Source: an uncultured Lachnospiraceae bacterium (GTDB lineage Bacteria; Bacillota; Clostridia; Lachnospirales; Lachnospiraceae). From it: 50,108 nt of DNA. Both the position numbers and the translations under genes were made by a program. Below the pieces are notes generated by a model, which was given only the letters and a program-made list of their open reading frames with translations, searched no databases and was not told the origin of the DNA. Below are positions 24,019-32,734 of this stretch, in pieces. Location: contig CANQVT010000014.1 of the NCBI GenBank assembly GCA_947627365.1, forward strand, positions 1 to 50,108. Direction: 5' to 3'. The first letter of the stretch is position 1. Every line of letters starts with the position of its first letter.

Positions 24019-25596
24019 TTATTGCACCTCCTTTTTACTCTCATAATATTCTGCGCTGGCATTTACATTCCAGATCTTCTCTTTGGAAAATCTGTTTCTC
24101 AGAATATTTTCCACCGCCGCAAAAGCTGTCTCCATCGAATGATCCATATTGTTGTATCGATGCTGCCCGTTTCTGCCTATGCAATATAGGTTTGGAAAAC
24201 GATCCAACCAGGTACGCAATATCCCAATCTGACTATAAGTATCAAAATATGCAGGATATGCCCTCTTCACTTTCTCACAGTGAAAATCCAGTACATTTTT
24301 CGTAGAAGAGAGAATCTCCATGTCTATCAGTTCCTTCACGGCAAGATTAATCCATTCTTGCTCAGTCTGTCTCCAATACACATCGCCCTCTGTACAAAAA
24401 TATTCCAAGCCGATCCAGACTGTTTTCTGGGGATCCTTTGTCAGGTAAGGCGACCAATTATTGAATATCTGGATCCGTCCCATCTGTATGCCTGCATCCT
24501 GCACATAAATCCAACAATCCGGAACAGTATCCGACAGCGTTCGGTAAGCGGTCTCATTCTTCAGCACCAGCCGATCGACCAAAATTCCTATCGTCACAAA
24601 GTCTCGATAAGGAAGTCCTTCTGCAATCGTTCTCACATCGTCAGGCACCTGATCCATGCCGAGAACCAGATCCTTCAGTGGCATAGACGAAATCAGGATA
24701 TCGGCAACCATTTCCTTCCGCTCCATCCCTTGCATTCCAATATTTTCTGTCTGAACGGAAACAATCCTCCCATCTTCCGTTTTAATGCCGATCACTTTTT
24801 GATTCATCAGGATTTTTCCACCCATTTCCTGGAATCTTTTTGCAGCCGTTTCCCACAATTGCCCTGGCCCATATTTTGGATACCAAAACTCTTCTATCAG
24901 AGATGTCTCCACTTCCCGTCCCTTTTTTCTGCTCGGCATACTTTTCCAAAAAATATCCCTTAGCACTGTAGCAACCGATAAACCTTTCACCCGCTGAGAT
25001 CCCCAATCAGGAGAGATATCCTGCGGATGCCGTCCCCACACTTTTCGGGTATATTCTTCAAAAAACATTTGATATAATTTTTGCCCAAAACGATTGACAT
25101 AAAAATCCTCTAAAGAACATTCCTCCCGTTTATGCAACACTGCTGCCAAATAGCTACCGCACGCTTCAAACGTGGCACACAACCCCATATTGCGGATGGT
25201 ATTCCAGTTCAATTTTACCGGATAATCAAAGAATTTTTTCTGACAATAAATCCGCGAACTACGCTTTCGCAAAAGCATGACCGCATCTTCCGTCTCAGGA
25301 TCCGGACCACCCGGTGACAGAGATACCTGTCGTTTCAGCAATTTATCATCTAAGGCTTCTCGCCCCTGCAATGGCAGGATTTCCCGCCACCATTGCAACA
25401 CGCGCTCATCCTTTGAAAAAAAACGATGCCCTCCGATATCCATTCTATTTCCGTTGTGGACAACTGTCCGAGACAATCCGCCGATCTGATCTGACTCTTC
25501 CAGAATAGTTACATCATATTCTTTTGTCTGTTTCAGTAGTTCGTATCCAGCAGTAATACCTGCCGGGCCTGCACCGACAATAATTACCTTTTTCAT
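24019..25596 (-). CDS. FAD-dependent oxidoreductase, UDP-galactopyranose mutase/protoporphyrinogen oxidase-like
   Basis: 525 residues. The N-terminus [18 protein letters not shown] is the dinucleotide-binding fold, followed by [15 protein letters not shown] and [18 protein letters not shown], which are typical of UDP-galactopyranose-mutase-related flavoproteins found in surface polysaccharide loci. The C-terminus has [20 protein letters not shown], the FAD-closing motif. True UDP-galactopyranose mutase is shorter (about 370-400 residues), so this is a related enzyme whose reaction is not established; sugar ring contraction or oxidation are possibilities. Start ATG 25596; the preceding GTG 25599 is also possible. 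It sits between the two paralogous polytopic proteins with gaps of 27 and 3 bp. Confidence 0.8.
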   Translation of the reverse strand: MKKVIIVGAGPAGITAGYELLKQTKEYDVTILEESDQIGGLSRTVVHNGNRMDIGGHRFFSKDERVLQWWREILPLQGREALDDKLLKRQVSLSPGGPDPETEDAVMLLRKRSSRIYCQKKFFDYPVKLNWNTIRNMGLCATFEACGSYLAAVLHKREECSLEDFYVNRFGQKLYQMFFEEYTRKVWGRHPQDISPDWGSQRVKGLSVATVLRDIFWKSMPSRKKGREVETSLIEEFWYPKYGPGQLWETAAKRFQEMGGKILMNQKVIGIKTEDGRIVSVQTENIGMQGMERKEMVADILISSMPLKDLVLGMDQVPDDVRTIAEGLPYRDFVTIGILVDRLVLKNETAYRTLSDTVPDCWIYVQDAGIQMGRIQIFNNWSPYLTKDPQKTVWIGLEYFCTEGDVYWRQTEQEWINLAVKELIDMEILSSTKNVLDFHCEKVKRAYPAYFDTYSQIGILRTWLDRFPNLYCIGRNGQHRYNNMDHSMETAFAAVENILRNRFSKEKIWNVNASAEYYESKKEVQ

Positions 25597-25623
25597 CACA
25601 TTATTTCCCGTATTCCCTGCACT

Positions 25624-27006
25624 CTATCGTTTAAATTCAGATTTTGATTCATCATCGCTTATTCTCCCACATCTCGTTGCCCACACAAGAAAATCTCTCA
25701 GCAACAACGCCAATCCGAAAAATGCAAATGGCAGAACATAACTGGTACACCGCGCATAACAGCAATATGTCCCCACGATCACTGACACTAGGATCACCAA
25801 GATCATCCCCGCCGTACCCAAATAATACCAAGGGCACTCCTTATTCCGTCTCCATTTCACAATCAACAGCAACAATATTGCCCCACAGATCACATATACG
25901 TGTCCGATCTTTATCGGTGGAAACAGAAGTAACTGAATCCGATATACTCTCTGGAATATCAAAGAAGTTTCCTCTGTTTCATCTACCTGCTCGTATATTC
26001 GCCACGTTGCTTTTACAAACCGTCGAAGTAAGTACCTTACATATACGCCAAAATTTGAGCGAATGCAGTAATTGTTAAATTTTCTCAAGCCGATATTATA
26101 ATCTTTCACATTATCGCCAAATAACATAAAAATTGGTTTTAACGTTGAATCCCACCCATAAGTTTTTCCACCTTCCAAATAAATTTTTTCAATTTTCTCC
26201 ACCAGCCCCCGATCTGGATAATTCTTATACAGGCCTGTCTCCAGGCAGGCAATCAGCATATGCCGCGGCCCTCTTTTATCCACACTGAAGGTGCCTGCGT
26301 TCTGCCAGACCTGCCCCGCATAGATCAAAAGCAAAAAAGCAATTCCAAGCAGAGCTGCGGACAGTTTCAAAATTGTTTTTCTCCTGTCCTTCACACAGAA
26401 AAACTGTATCGCCATAAAGATCAGATATGCTATCACATATACAAACATTGCTGACTTTAAAAACGCCGCCAAGAGCACGCAGAGAACCATTGCCATACCG
26501 TTTCGAAGAGAATGCGAACGAATATAGCAGACTGTGTGATACAGCAGGAACACACTGACTGAAACGGCAAAGGATTCCGTGAGGATTGTGACGTCAGAAT
26601 ACATAATCCATTGATTCCCTCCATAAAAGAAAGCTGTAACGCAGGCAATCCCCCGATTTCCCGTCGCCATCCGCACAGCACGGTATAAATACAATACCGC
26701 AATCAGTGAAATGATGATCTGGAAAACCACCACCCCTACCAGATATCCATCATGAAATAAAAGCCGGTTCAGCTGGATAACCAACGGATACAACGGCATA
26801 CGCTCTCCTCTCAGAAATCTCCCCAAAGTAAGTCCCAGATATGTTTGCGTATCTCCGTCCAATTTAGGTATTCCGACAAACATATAGAATAAAAGCCGAT
26901 TCAAAAGCACACAAGCAGCTATGACACATTCCGCTCTCATCCATTTCTTTTGTATACCAAAATTATGCGTGCGTCTCTTCCTGACAGATAGGATGTTTTT
27001 TTCCAT
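25624..27006 (-). CDS. Polytopic membrane protein, GT-C (family 39-like) glycosyltransferase candidate, copy B
   Basis: 460 residues with about ten membrane segments. Paralog of the 22675-24015 protein: DGDTQTYLGLTLGRF then LRGERMPLYPLVIQLNRLLF in the first loop, GTFSVDKRGPRHMLIACLET and GLYKNYPDRGLVEKIEKIYL in the second, then ECPWYYLGTAG and the conserved end YVLPFAFFGLALLLRDF. Asp in the first loop could be the GT-C base. AGGAG precedes ATG 27006. The two copies are diverged enough to have different specificities. Their pairing with a polyprenyl-phosphate GT2 fits a periplasmic-side side-chain addition. Confidence 0.65.
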   Translation of the reverse strand: MEKNILSVRKRRTHNFGIQKKWMRAECVIAACVLLNRLLFYMFVGIPKLDGDTQTYLGLTLGRFLRGERMPLYPLVIQLNRLLFHDGYLVGVVVFQIIISLIAVLYLYRAVRMATGNRGIACVTAFFYGGNQWIMYSDVTILTESFAVSVSVFLLYHTVCYIRSHSLRNGMAMVLCVLLAAFLKSAMFVYVIAYLIFMAIQFFCVKDRRKTILKLSAALLGIAFLLLIYAGQVWQNAGTFSVDKRGPRHMLIACLETGLYKNYPDRGLVEKIEKIYLEGGKTYGWDSTLKPIFMLFGDNVKDYNIGLRKFNNYCIRSNFGVYVRYLLRRFVKATWRIYEQVDETEETSLIFQRVYRIQLLLFPPIKIGHVYVICGAILLLLIVKWRRNKECPWYYLGTAGMILVILVSVIVGTYCCYARCTSYVLPFAFFGLALLLRDFLVWATRCGRISDDESKSEFKR

Positions 27007-27044
27007 TGCTTTTTTCTCCTACTTGTTCTATTTCATGACATGAT

Positions 27045-28151
27045 TTACAAACATATCCTGCGCAGATTCTCCCGAAGTTGTTCCGCAAGTTCCCGCGCTG
27101 TTCTCCATTCCTGCATCCTCCGCCGCGCCGCATTCCCCATCCGGTTGGCCTCCTGCGGGTGCTCGGTCAGGTATTGCATCGCGCGCGACATCGCCTCCAC
27201 ATCCCCTACCGGCACCAACAGACCGTTTTTTCCGCTCTCAATCAGCATGGACGGACCTGTAGGACAGTCGGTTGAAATGCAGGGCATCCCCGCCGCCATC
27301 GCCTCCATCAGAGCGTTAGGACAGCCTTCATAATCTGAACCTAACACAAAGGCATCCGCTTCCTTATATTTCGCCCCGATGTCATCCGCGCGTCCCGGTA
27401 GAAAAACCCTCTCTTGAAGTCCGAATTGTTCCACCAACTCTCTCAGTTCGTCCTCTGCCCAACGATAATTCTTTCTGGAATTTCCATAAATCGTCAGCGT
27501 GGCAAACGTATTTCCTGTTCTTCGAATCATTCTCTCAAATGCTTCGATCAACAGTTTCTGATTTTTCTGCGGATGGAGCCTGCCAGCACTGACAAAACGC
27601 GCGATCTGCTCTCTGCCTTTCCTCCCGATCCACAGAAACACAGGGGACAATATATTGTGTACCTCAAACATTTTCTTCTGTATCCACTTCGGATAAAACT
27701 GCCTCTGATCCTCTGTCTGGATCCAGACACCGTCCGCAAACCAGAATGCCAACCTGTGCTTAAGTTGATTCATTTCGTTCGAATTTCCTTTACCCGGACT
27801 GACACGAACAGTATAAATCAGCTTTGTTTTAGAGAACATCGTTGCAAACAGCAGCAAGCCGTAATGATCATGTCGCACCAAAAACTCCAGAATCACATCC
27901 GCGCGTATTTTCCGCAGTTGCGTCGCCATCGCAAACTGATTACACACGCCTCTCAGTTTTGGAACAGACCACCGCGCTGGATGCAGCAAATGTCTGTGTA
28001 CCCGCTCATCCACCGTATAGTCGTCCTTCTCATCTTTTGTGCAGACGATATGTATTTCCTCGCCCATGCCGGCAAGCTCATTTGCAAAAAAAGCCACTTC
28101 TCTCTCTGCCCCGCCGTTTGTCAGCCTTGATACAATAAACACAATTCTCAT
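27045..28151 (-). CDS. Family 4 glycosyltransferase, paralog 1
   Basis: 368 residues from ATG 28151 (open frame continues to 28262 without a better start). Two Rossmann-type GT-B domains. N-terminus MRIVFIVSRLTNGGAEREV; C-terminal donor domain with FVSAGRLHPQKNQKLLIEAF, LPGRADDIGAKYKEADAFVL and GCPNALMEAMAAGMPCISTD, the E-x7-E retaining-transferase signature. Cytoplasmic; adds one sugar from an NDP-donor to the lipid-linked glycan. It is one of four tandem paralogs, and its last 160 bp of donor-site coding is close in sequence to paralog 2, suggesting gene conversion. Its start lies 35 bp after the paralog 2 stop. Confidence 0.87.
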   Translation of the reverse strand: MRIVFIVSRLTNGGAEREVAFFANELAGMGEEIHIVCTKDEKDDYTVDERVHRHLLHPARWSVPKLRGVCNQFAMATQLRKIRADVILEFLVRHDHYGLLLFATMFSKTKLIYTVRVSPGKGNSNEMNQLKHRLAFWFADGVWIQTEDQRQFYPKWIQKKMFEVHNILSPVFLWIGRKGREQIARFVSAGRLHPQKNQKLLIEAFERMIRRTGNTFATLTIYGNSRKNYRWAEDELRELVEQFGLQERVFLPGRADDIGAKYKEADAFVLGSDYEGCPNALMEAMAAGMPCISTDCPTGPSMLIESGKNGLLVPVGDVEAMSRAMQYLTEHPQEANRMGNAARRRMQEWRTARELAEQLRENLRRICL

Positions 28152-28186
28152 TTTTTTATCTTGCCCTGTCCTCCACATAATCATTC

Positions 28187-29287
28187 TCAGAGCTTCTTTT
28201 CTCCACAGATCCTGTACAGATTTTCTAAAAGCTGCCCCGCCTGTTCCTGCGCTGTCCCCCATCCCCGCATTCTTTGCCTCGCCGCCTTGCCAAGCCGGTC
28301 AGCCTCCAACGGATTTTCTATCAAATATTGCATCGCGCGCGACAGCGCCTCCGCATTCCCAACGGGCACCAGCAGGCCATTTTTTCCGCTCTCGATCAGC
28401 ATGGACGGCCCCGTAGGACAATCGGTGGAAATGCATGGCAGCCCCGCAGCCATCGCCTCCATCAGAGCGTTCGGACAGCCTTCATAATCTGAACTGAGTA
28501 CAAAAGCGTCTGCTTCCTCATATCGTTTTTCAATATCTTTCACCCAGCCTTGAAGAAACACCCTGTCCTTCAATCCAGGTTCCTCGACCTGTGCTCTCAG
28601 CTCTTTTTCCTGCCATAGAAAGTCGCTGTGCGCCCGGCCGTAGATAGTCAATGTAGCCAGGACATTGCCGGTTCGTCGAATCATCTTTCCGAATGCATCG
28701 ATCAGCAGCCTTTGATTTTTCTGCGGCTGCAGCCTGCCCACACTGATAAAACGCATTATCTTATCTGAGGGCTGTTTATGGATTTGCAAAAAACGGTTGT
28801 CAAGAATATTATGTACTTCAAACAATTTATTCTGAAGTTTCTCCGCAAAAAAATGCCTCTGTTCTTCTGTCTGAATCCAGATACCTTCCGCAAATCGACA
28901 TACCAGTTTTCTTCGAAAGTAATCGCTTTTCTTTGGAAGTTCCTTTTCCAGATTCGTCCGAACGGTGTAAATCAGTCTGCTCCCGGAAAGCAAAACTGCA
29001 AGGTGGAAGGTCACATAAAATGGCAGAACTACATCCCCATGAATTTCCCGCAACAACGCAGCCATTAAAAGCTGATTGCTTGCACCTTTCAGCTTGGGTA
29101 TCGTAATCCTGTTGCCATGCAGCAGATGTCTATGTACACGTTTATCCATAACATAGTCATCCTTCAAATCGACAATACTTACAACGTGGACTTCCTCTCC
29201 CATCTTAACAAGCTCATTCGCAAAAGCCACCGCTTCTCTCTCAGCGCCACCATTTGCCAATTGCTTTACGATGAATACAATCTTCAT
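28187..29287 (-). CDS. Family 4 glycosyltransferase, paralog 2
   Basis: 366 residues. MKIVFIVKQLANGGAEREAV begins the acceptor domain; FISVGRLQPQKNQRLLIDAF and GCPNALMEAMAAGLPCISTD then CPTGPSMLIESGKNGLLVPV form the donor site. Its start ATG is three bases after the stop of paralog 3, with only a weak ribosome site, so translation is probably coupled. Compared with paralog 1 the acceptor half is clearly different, while the donor half is nearly the same. That pattern is expected if both use the same NDP-sugar on different acceptors. Confidence 0.87.
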   Translation of the reverse strand: MKIVFIVKQLANGGAEREAVAFANELVKMGEEVHVVSIVDLKDDYVMDKRVHRHLLHGNRITIPKLKGASNQLLMAALLREIHGDVVLPFYVTFHLAVLLSGSRLIYTVRTNLEKELPKKSDYFRRKLVCRFAEGIWIQTEEQRHFFAEKLQNKLFEVHNILDNRFLQIHKQPSDKIMRFISVGRLQPQKNQRLLIDAFGKMIRRTGNVLATLTIYGRAHSDFLWQEKELRAQVEEPGLKDRVFLQGWVKDIEKRYEEADAFVLSSDYEGCPNALMEAMAAGLPCISTDCPTGPSMLIESGKNGLLVPVGNAEALSRAMQYLIENPLEADRLGKAARQRMRGWGTAQEQAGQLLENLYRICGEKKL

Positions 29288-29290
29288 AGC

Positions 29291-30400
29291 TTATCCACAA
29301 ATCCTCCGTAAATTTTCCAACAGCTTTCCGGCCAACTCTTCCCTTCCCTTCCATGCCTGCATCCTCTTTCTCGCCGCTTTTCCCATCTCAGCCGCCTGCT
29401 GTGGATGACGGACAAAAAATTCCAGCGCTTGTGACATGGCCTCCACATCTCCCACCGGCACCAGCAACCCATTCTCTCCACTCGTAATCAGGGCAGACGG
29501 ACCCGTGAGACAGTCTGTGGAGATACAGGGAAGTCCTGCCGCCATTGCCTCCATCAAGGCATTGGGTAGCCCCTCATAATCGGAACTGAGTAAAAAAGCA
29601 TCCGCTTGCTCATAACATTTTTCAATTTCTTGCATACGGCCAGGCATAAATACACGTTCTTCCAGATGATGCGCCTGTATCAATACCTTTAATTCTTCCT
29701 CAACCGGGCCATCCCACGTCATCGACTGTCCATATATGGTAAGCGTGGCATCCCTGTTTCCTGTCTTTTCCAACATCCTTGCAAATGACTCAATCAGTAG
29801 CTTTTGATTTTTTTGTGAATGGAATCTGCCCACTGTAATGATTCGTCGGATTTCTTTTCGTTCCCGTTTCGGTATTCCGAGAAAACGAGGATCTAAAATA
29901 TTGGGAACTTCGAATATTTTCTCCTGCATTTGATCCGGGAAAAAGTGGCGCTGAGCCTCTGTCTGAATCCAGATGGCGTCTGCCATATGCGCCGCACGCA
30001 TCCATCTATTCCTGTCAGTTTTACTCGTATATTTTTTTTCCAGATTATTGCGAACCGCAAACAAAATCTTTGTCCTGGAAAACAGCTCAGCGAGCCGAAG
30101 TATCGGATAGTATTTAAACGACAAATTAACCGCCAGTATAATATCCGCATGCAGATGCCGCAGCTGCGGCACCGCATTCCGCCATCGGAATAAAACGCGC
30201 AGCTTAGGAATATTTACACGCGATGTGAGGGATAAGCGGTGCAGCCACACTCTCTGATCAATCTCGTAGTCGCTTACTACATTCTGAATGCAGATAATAT
30301 GAACCTCCTCCCCCATCTCCGCAAACACATTGGAAAAAGCAGCAATCTCCCTCTCCGCGCCTCCATTTTGTAATTGTTCTGTCACAAAAACAATTCTCAC
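29291..30400 (-). CDS. Family 4 glycosyltransferase, paralog 3 (GTG start)
   Basis: 369 residues starting with GTG 30400 directly after the radical SAM stop codon (TAA-GTG). GGAG lies within the last codons of that gene, so the two are coupled. MRIVFVTEQLQNGGAEREIA opens it; IITVGRFHSQKNQKLLIESF, MPGRMQEIEKCYEQADAFLL and GLPNALMEAMAAGLPCISTD form the GT-B donor domain. It diverges more from paralogs 1 and 2 at the donor site (CLTGPSALITSGENGLLVPV), so it may use another sugar. Confidence 0.87.
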   Translation of the reverse strand: MRIVFVTEQLQNGGAEREIAAFSNVFAEMGEEVHIICIQNVVSDYEIDQRVWLHRLSLTSRVNIPKLRVLFRWRNAVPQLRHLHADIILAVNLSFKYYPILRLAELFSRTKILFAVRNNLEKKYTSKTDRNRWMRAAHMADAIWIQTEAQRHFFPDQMQEKIFEVPNILDPRFLGIPKRERKEIRRIITVGRFHSQKNQKLLIESFARMLEKTGNRDATLTIYGQSMTWDGPVEEELKVLIQAHHLEERVFMPGRMQEIEKCYEQADAFLLSSDYEGLPNALMEAMAAGLPCISTDCLTGPSALITSGENGLLVPVGDVEAMSQALEFFVRHPQQAAEMGKAARKRMQAWKGREELAGKLLENLRRICG

Positions 30401-31417
30401 TTATTCGTCTCCCAGATCATTTTCAATGATAGAGTAATAGGCACAGCCGCACCATCTTGCCTGACAGCGTGTTTTCTCTTCCAAAAATACCGGCGGATCG
30501 GAACAGATATTCCCAAACATGGTCTCACCGGTGGATGAAGCGCAATAACTCATATTTCCCTGCTCATCGATATTTAAGTTCTTTCTGCTGATATCACATA
30601 GAAAACCCTTGGGCTGAAAATACAGTTCCCCATCCAGAATCAGACCTATGTTCTGGTTTTCAGAAACAAATTCTGTTACTCCGTTTTTGAAGATCACTTT
30701 AATATTCGGCTTTTCTGTACCGCGCAGTTTCTCTTTTATGCTTTCTGAAATGGATGTTTTATAGTTCCGTATAATAATATATTTAATCCGGTCAGCATAT
30801 CTTGTATGGCTCTGTATAAACTGCTCGTACTGATCATAATCCTCATCCGAACAGAGCGGATAAGCAATACTACAATAAGGTGCTTGTTCATGAAACAATT
30901 TTCTGAAAATCTTCCTGCAATAATTCCTTCCAGTCAGAATTCCTATTTTTTTGAAAAATTCCTTCTCATCCGCATGTTCTTTATAATAGCTGCAGGTCAG
31001 CAAAAGACGCCTGTTCTTCTTCCCATTTATCATAGAGACCAGTTTCCTGCAGGTTTTTACGTCCATGGAAAGATTTGTTGTAATAAGTATTTTAAGCATT
31101 CCCTCAAATTTTGCCTCTATCAGCCGCGAAAGAATAGGAAGAAAATCCTTTAATAATGTTACTTCCCCGCCAAGCAGATAGAGCCGTATACTCTCCGCTT
31201 TACCATTCAAACTCTCCATTAGTGTAATGAGTTTCTCGCAGATGATCTCTCTGGTCTGTGCGGATTCTTTTTTCGCCTGCATGAGATGTTGTTCTTTGCT
31301 CCCCTGAATGCAGAAATCACAGTAATAATTGCACAAAAGCGTCATTCTCCACCGCAGCGTATATGTCTTCTCACCGTATTTAAAATTTTCTATACGCAGG
31401 ATATCTGTGCTCTTCAT
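30401..31417 (-). CDS. Radical SAM protein with SPASM-like cysteine-rich C-terminus
   Basis: 338 residues. LLCNYYCDFCIQGS gives the CxxxCxxC cluster motif at Cys29, Cys33 and Cys36 for the [4Fe-4S] cluster that cleaves S-adenosylmethionine, and LYLLGGEVTLLKDF is the GGE-type SAM-binding strand. The last 65 residues hold six cysteines: one in GFLCDI, then NIDEQGNMSYC, GNIC, and CQARWCGC. This layout resembles a SPASM domain with auxiliary clusters. SPASM enzymes modify peptides or, in a few antibiotic pathways, sugars. No peptide precursor was seen nearby. It is embedded between GT4 paralogs 3 and 4 (gaps 0 and 15 bp), so a role in sugar or glycan modification is inferred. CAGGAG precedes ATG 31417. 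Confidence 0.85.
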   Translation of the reverse strand: MKSTDILRIENFKYGEKTYTLRWRMTLLCNYYCDFCIQGSKEQHLMQAKKESAQTREIICEKLITLMESLNGKAESIRLYLLGGEVTLLKDFLPILSRLIEAKFEGMLKILITTNLSMDVKTCRKLVSMINGKKNRRLLLTCSYYKEHADEKEFFKKIGILTGRNYCRKIFRKLFHEQAPYCSIAYPLCSDEDYDQYEQFIQSHTRYADRIKYIIIRNYKTSISESIKEKLRGTEKPNIKVIFKNGVTEFVSENQNIGLILDGELYFQPKGFLCDISRKNLNIDEQGNMSYCASSTGETMFGNICSDPPVFLEEKTRCQARWCGCAYYSIIENDLGDE

Positions 31418-31432
31418 ATTGATTTCTCCTGT

Positions 31433-32557
31433 TTATTTCCTGTGGCACTGTCTGGAACAGATATCACGAAGTTGGTTCAAAAGCTGACTCGCTATCTCTT
31501 CCGGACTTCCCCACTCTCGCATTCTCTGCCTTGCCGCCCTTCCCATCCGATTCGCCTGCTGTGGATTCTCAATTAGATATTGCATTGCGTGCGACATCCC
31601 CTCCACATCCCCAACCGGAACCAGTATCCCGTTTTCCCAGCTATTGATCAAAGCTGACGGACCAGTGGAACAGTCTGTAGAAATACAGGGCAAACCAGAA
31701 GCCATCGCTTCCATCAGCGCATTTGGCAGCCCTTCATAATCTGAGCCAAATGCAAATGCATCCGCCTGCGCATATCTGGCTTCTATGTCCTTCACCCATC
31801 CCGGAAGAAAAACGCGCTCTTCCAGATGATATTTACGAATCAGACCCCTTAATACTTCTTCTGTTCCGGGAATGTCCTCCTTCTCTTTTCCATAAATCGT
31901 AAGTGTCGCCTTATCATTTCCCAGCCGCTTGAGCATTCTTGCAAACGCTTCAATTAACAGCTCCTGATTTTTCTGAGGATGCAGCCGACCTACGCTGATA
32001 AAATGAATGATCTCCCTGCGATAAGTTTTCTTCATATGCAGAAATTTACTGTCCAGAATATTCCGCACTACAAAAGTCTTTTCTTGTACATATACAGGCA
32101 GGAACTTCCTTTGTTCCCCTGTTTGTATCCAAATGGCATCCGCCAGACGGCAGGTTCTTTCATGCTGTTTTCTTCTCCTCTTCTCTGGGTATTTTTTCTC
32201 CACATTATTGATGACTGCATAGACCATCCTGGTTTTTGTAAAAAGGGTTGCCACCCATATGCGCCAATTACGGTCCAGCGATGGATTGTCGGAAATGAGA
32301 ACGTCTCCCGAAAGTCCACGTAACTGCCTTATCGACAGGATGATATTGCACAATCCTCTGAGTTTAGGGATACGCACCTTGGAATTACGCTGCCAGAATG
32401 TTTGCACCCTCGAATCCAAGGTATAGTCAATTCCAATGTTATGATGATAAGCAATGCAGACATCCTGCCCTATTTGCACAAGCGCGTTGGCAAAAGCAAC
32501 CACTTCCCGCTCCGCACCCCCGTTAGTTAAATGTCTGGTCACAAATACGATCCTCAT
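31433..32557 (-). CDS. Family 4 glycosyltransferase, paralog 4
   Basis: 374 residues from ATG 32557 (AAAGG upstream; a GTG six codons earlier is possible). MRIVFVTRHLTNGGAEREVV starts the protein. FISVGRLHPQKNQELLIEAF, LPGWVKDIEARYAQADAFAF and GLPNALMEAMASGLPCISTD form the donor domain. It resembles paralogs 1-3 throughout and ends with a short basic tail. It follows the dead UDP-sugar dehydrogenase start and is the first of the four GT4 genes in the direction of transcription. Confidence 0.87.
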   Translation of the reverse strand: MRIVFVTRHLTNGGAEREVVAFANALVQIGQDVCIAYHHNIGIDYTLDSRVQTFWQRNSKVRIPKLRGLCNIILSIRQLRGLSGDVLISDNPSLDRNWRIWVATLFTKTRMVYAVINNVEKKYPEKRRRKQHERTCRLADAIWIQTGEQRKFLPVYVQEKTFVVRNILDSKFLHMKKTYRREIIHFISVGRLHPQKNQELLIEAFARMLKRLGNDKATLTIYGKEKEDIPGTEEVLRGLIRKYHLEERVFLPGWVKDIEARYAQADAFAFGSDYEGLPNALMEAMASGLPCISTDCSTGPSALINSWENGILVPVGDVEGMSHAMQYLIENPQQANRMGRAARQRMREWGSPEEIASQLLNQLRDICSRQCHRK

Positions 32558-32571
32558 AGTTTTTCTGCCTT

Positions 32572-32734
32572 TCACAAGTCGCTTTCAATCAAAGAAAATT
32601 TTTCAACTCTCAGGAAGGATATCTACCGCTGTGACCTTGTTGTGCTGTGAAAAAAGCACTGCAAGAGGCAACCCCACATAACCTGTATCTGCAACAGCAA
32701 TACAATACTTTCTGCCTGTCTTTTCATTTATCAT
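32572..32734 (-). pseudogene. Decayed 5' end of a UDP-sugar 6-dehydrogenase gene
   Basis: ATG 32734 overlaps the stop of the lyase gene (ATGA). It reads KYCIAVADTGYVGLPLAVLF then SQHNKVTAVDILPES and a stop at 32603. A one-base shift restores VEKFSLIESDL before a second stop at 32572. This is the Rossmann-fold start of UDP-glucose/UDP-ManNAc dehydrogenases, which make UDP-uronic acids. The glycine-rich loop has Asp where G is expected (ADTGYVG instead of AGTGYVG). Only about 54 of roughly 400 codons remain. Confidence 0.75.

Noticed and set aside
30401..31417. RiPP cluster built around the radical SAM protein
   Set aside because: No small precursor gene, peptidase or peptide transporter is seen next to it; all neighbours are glycan genes.
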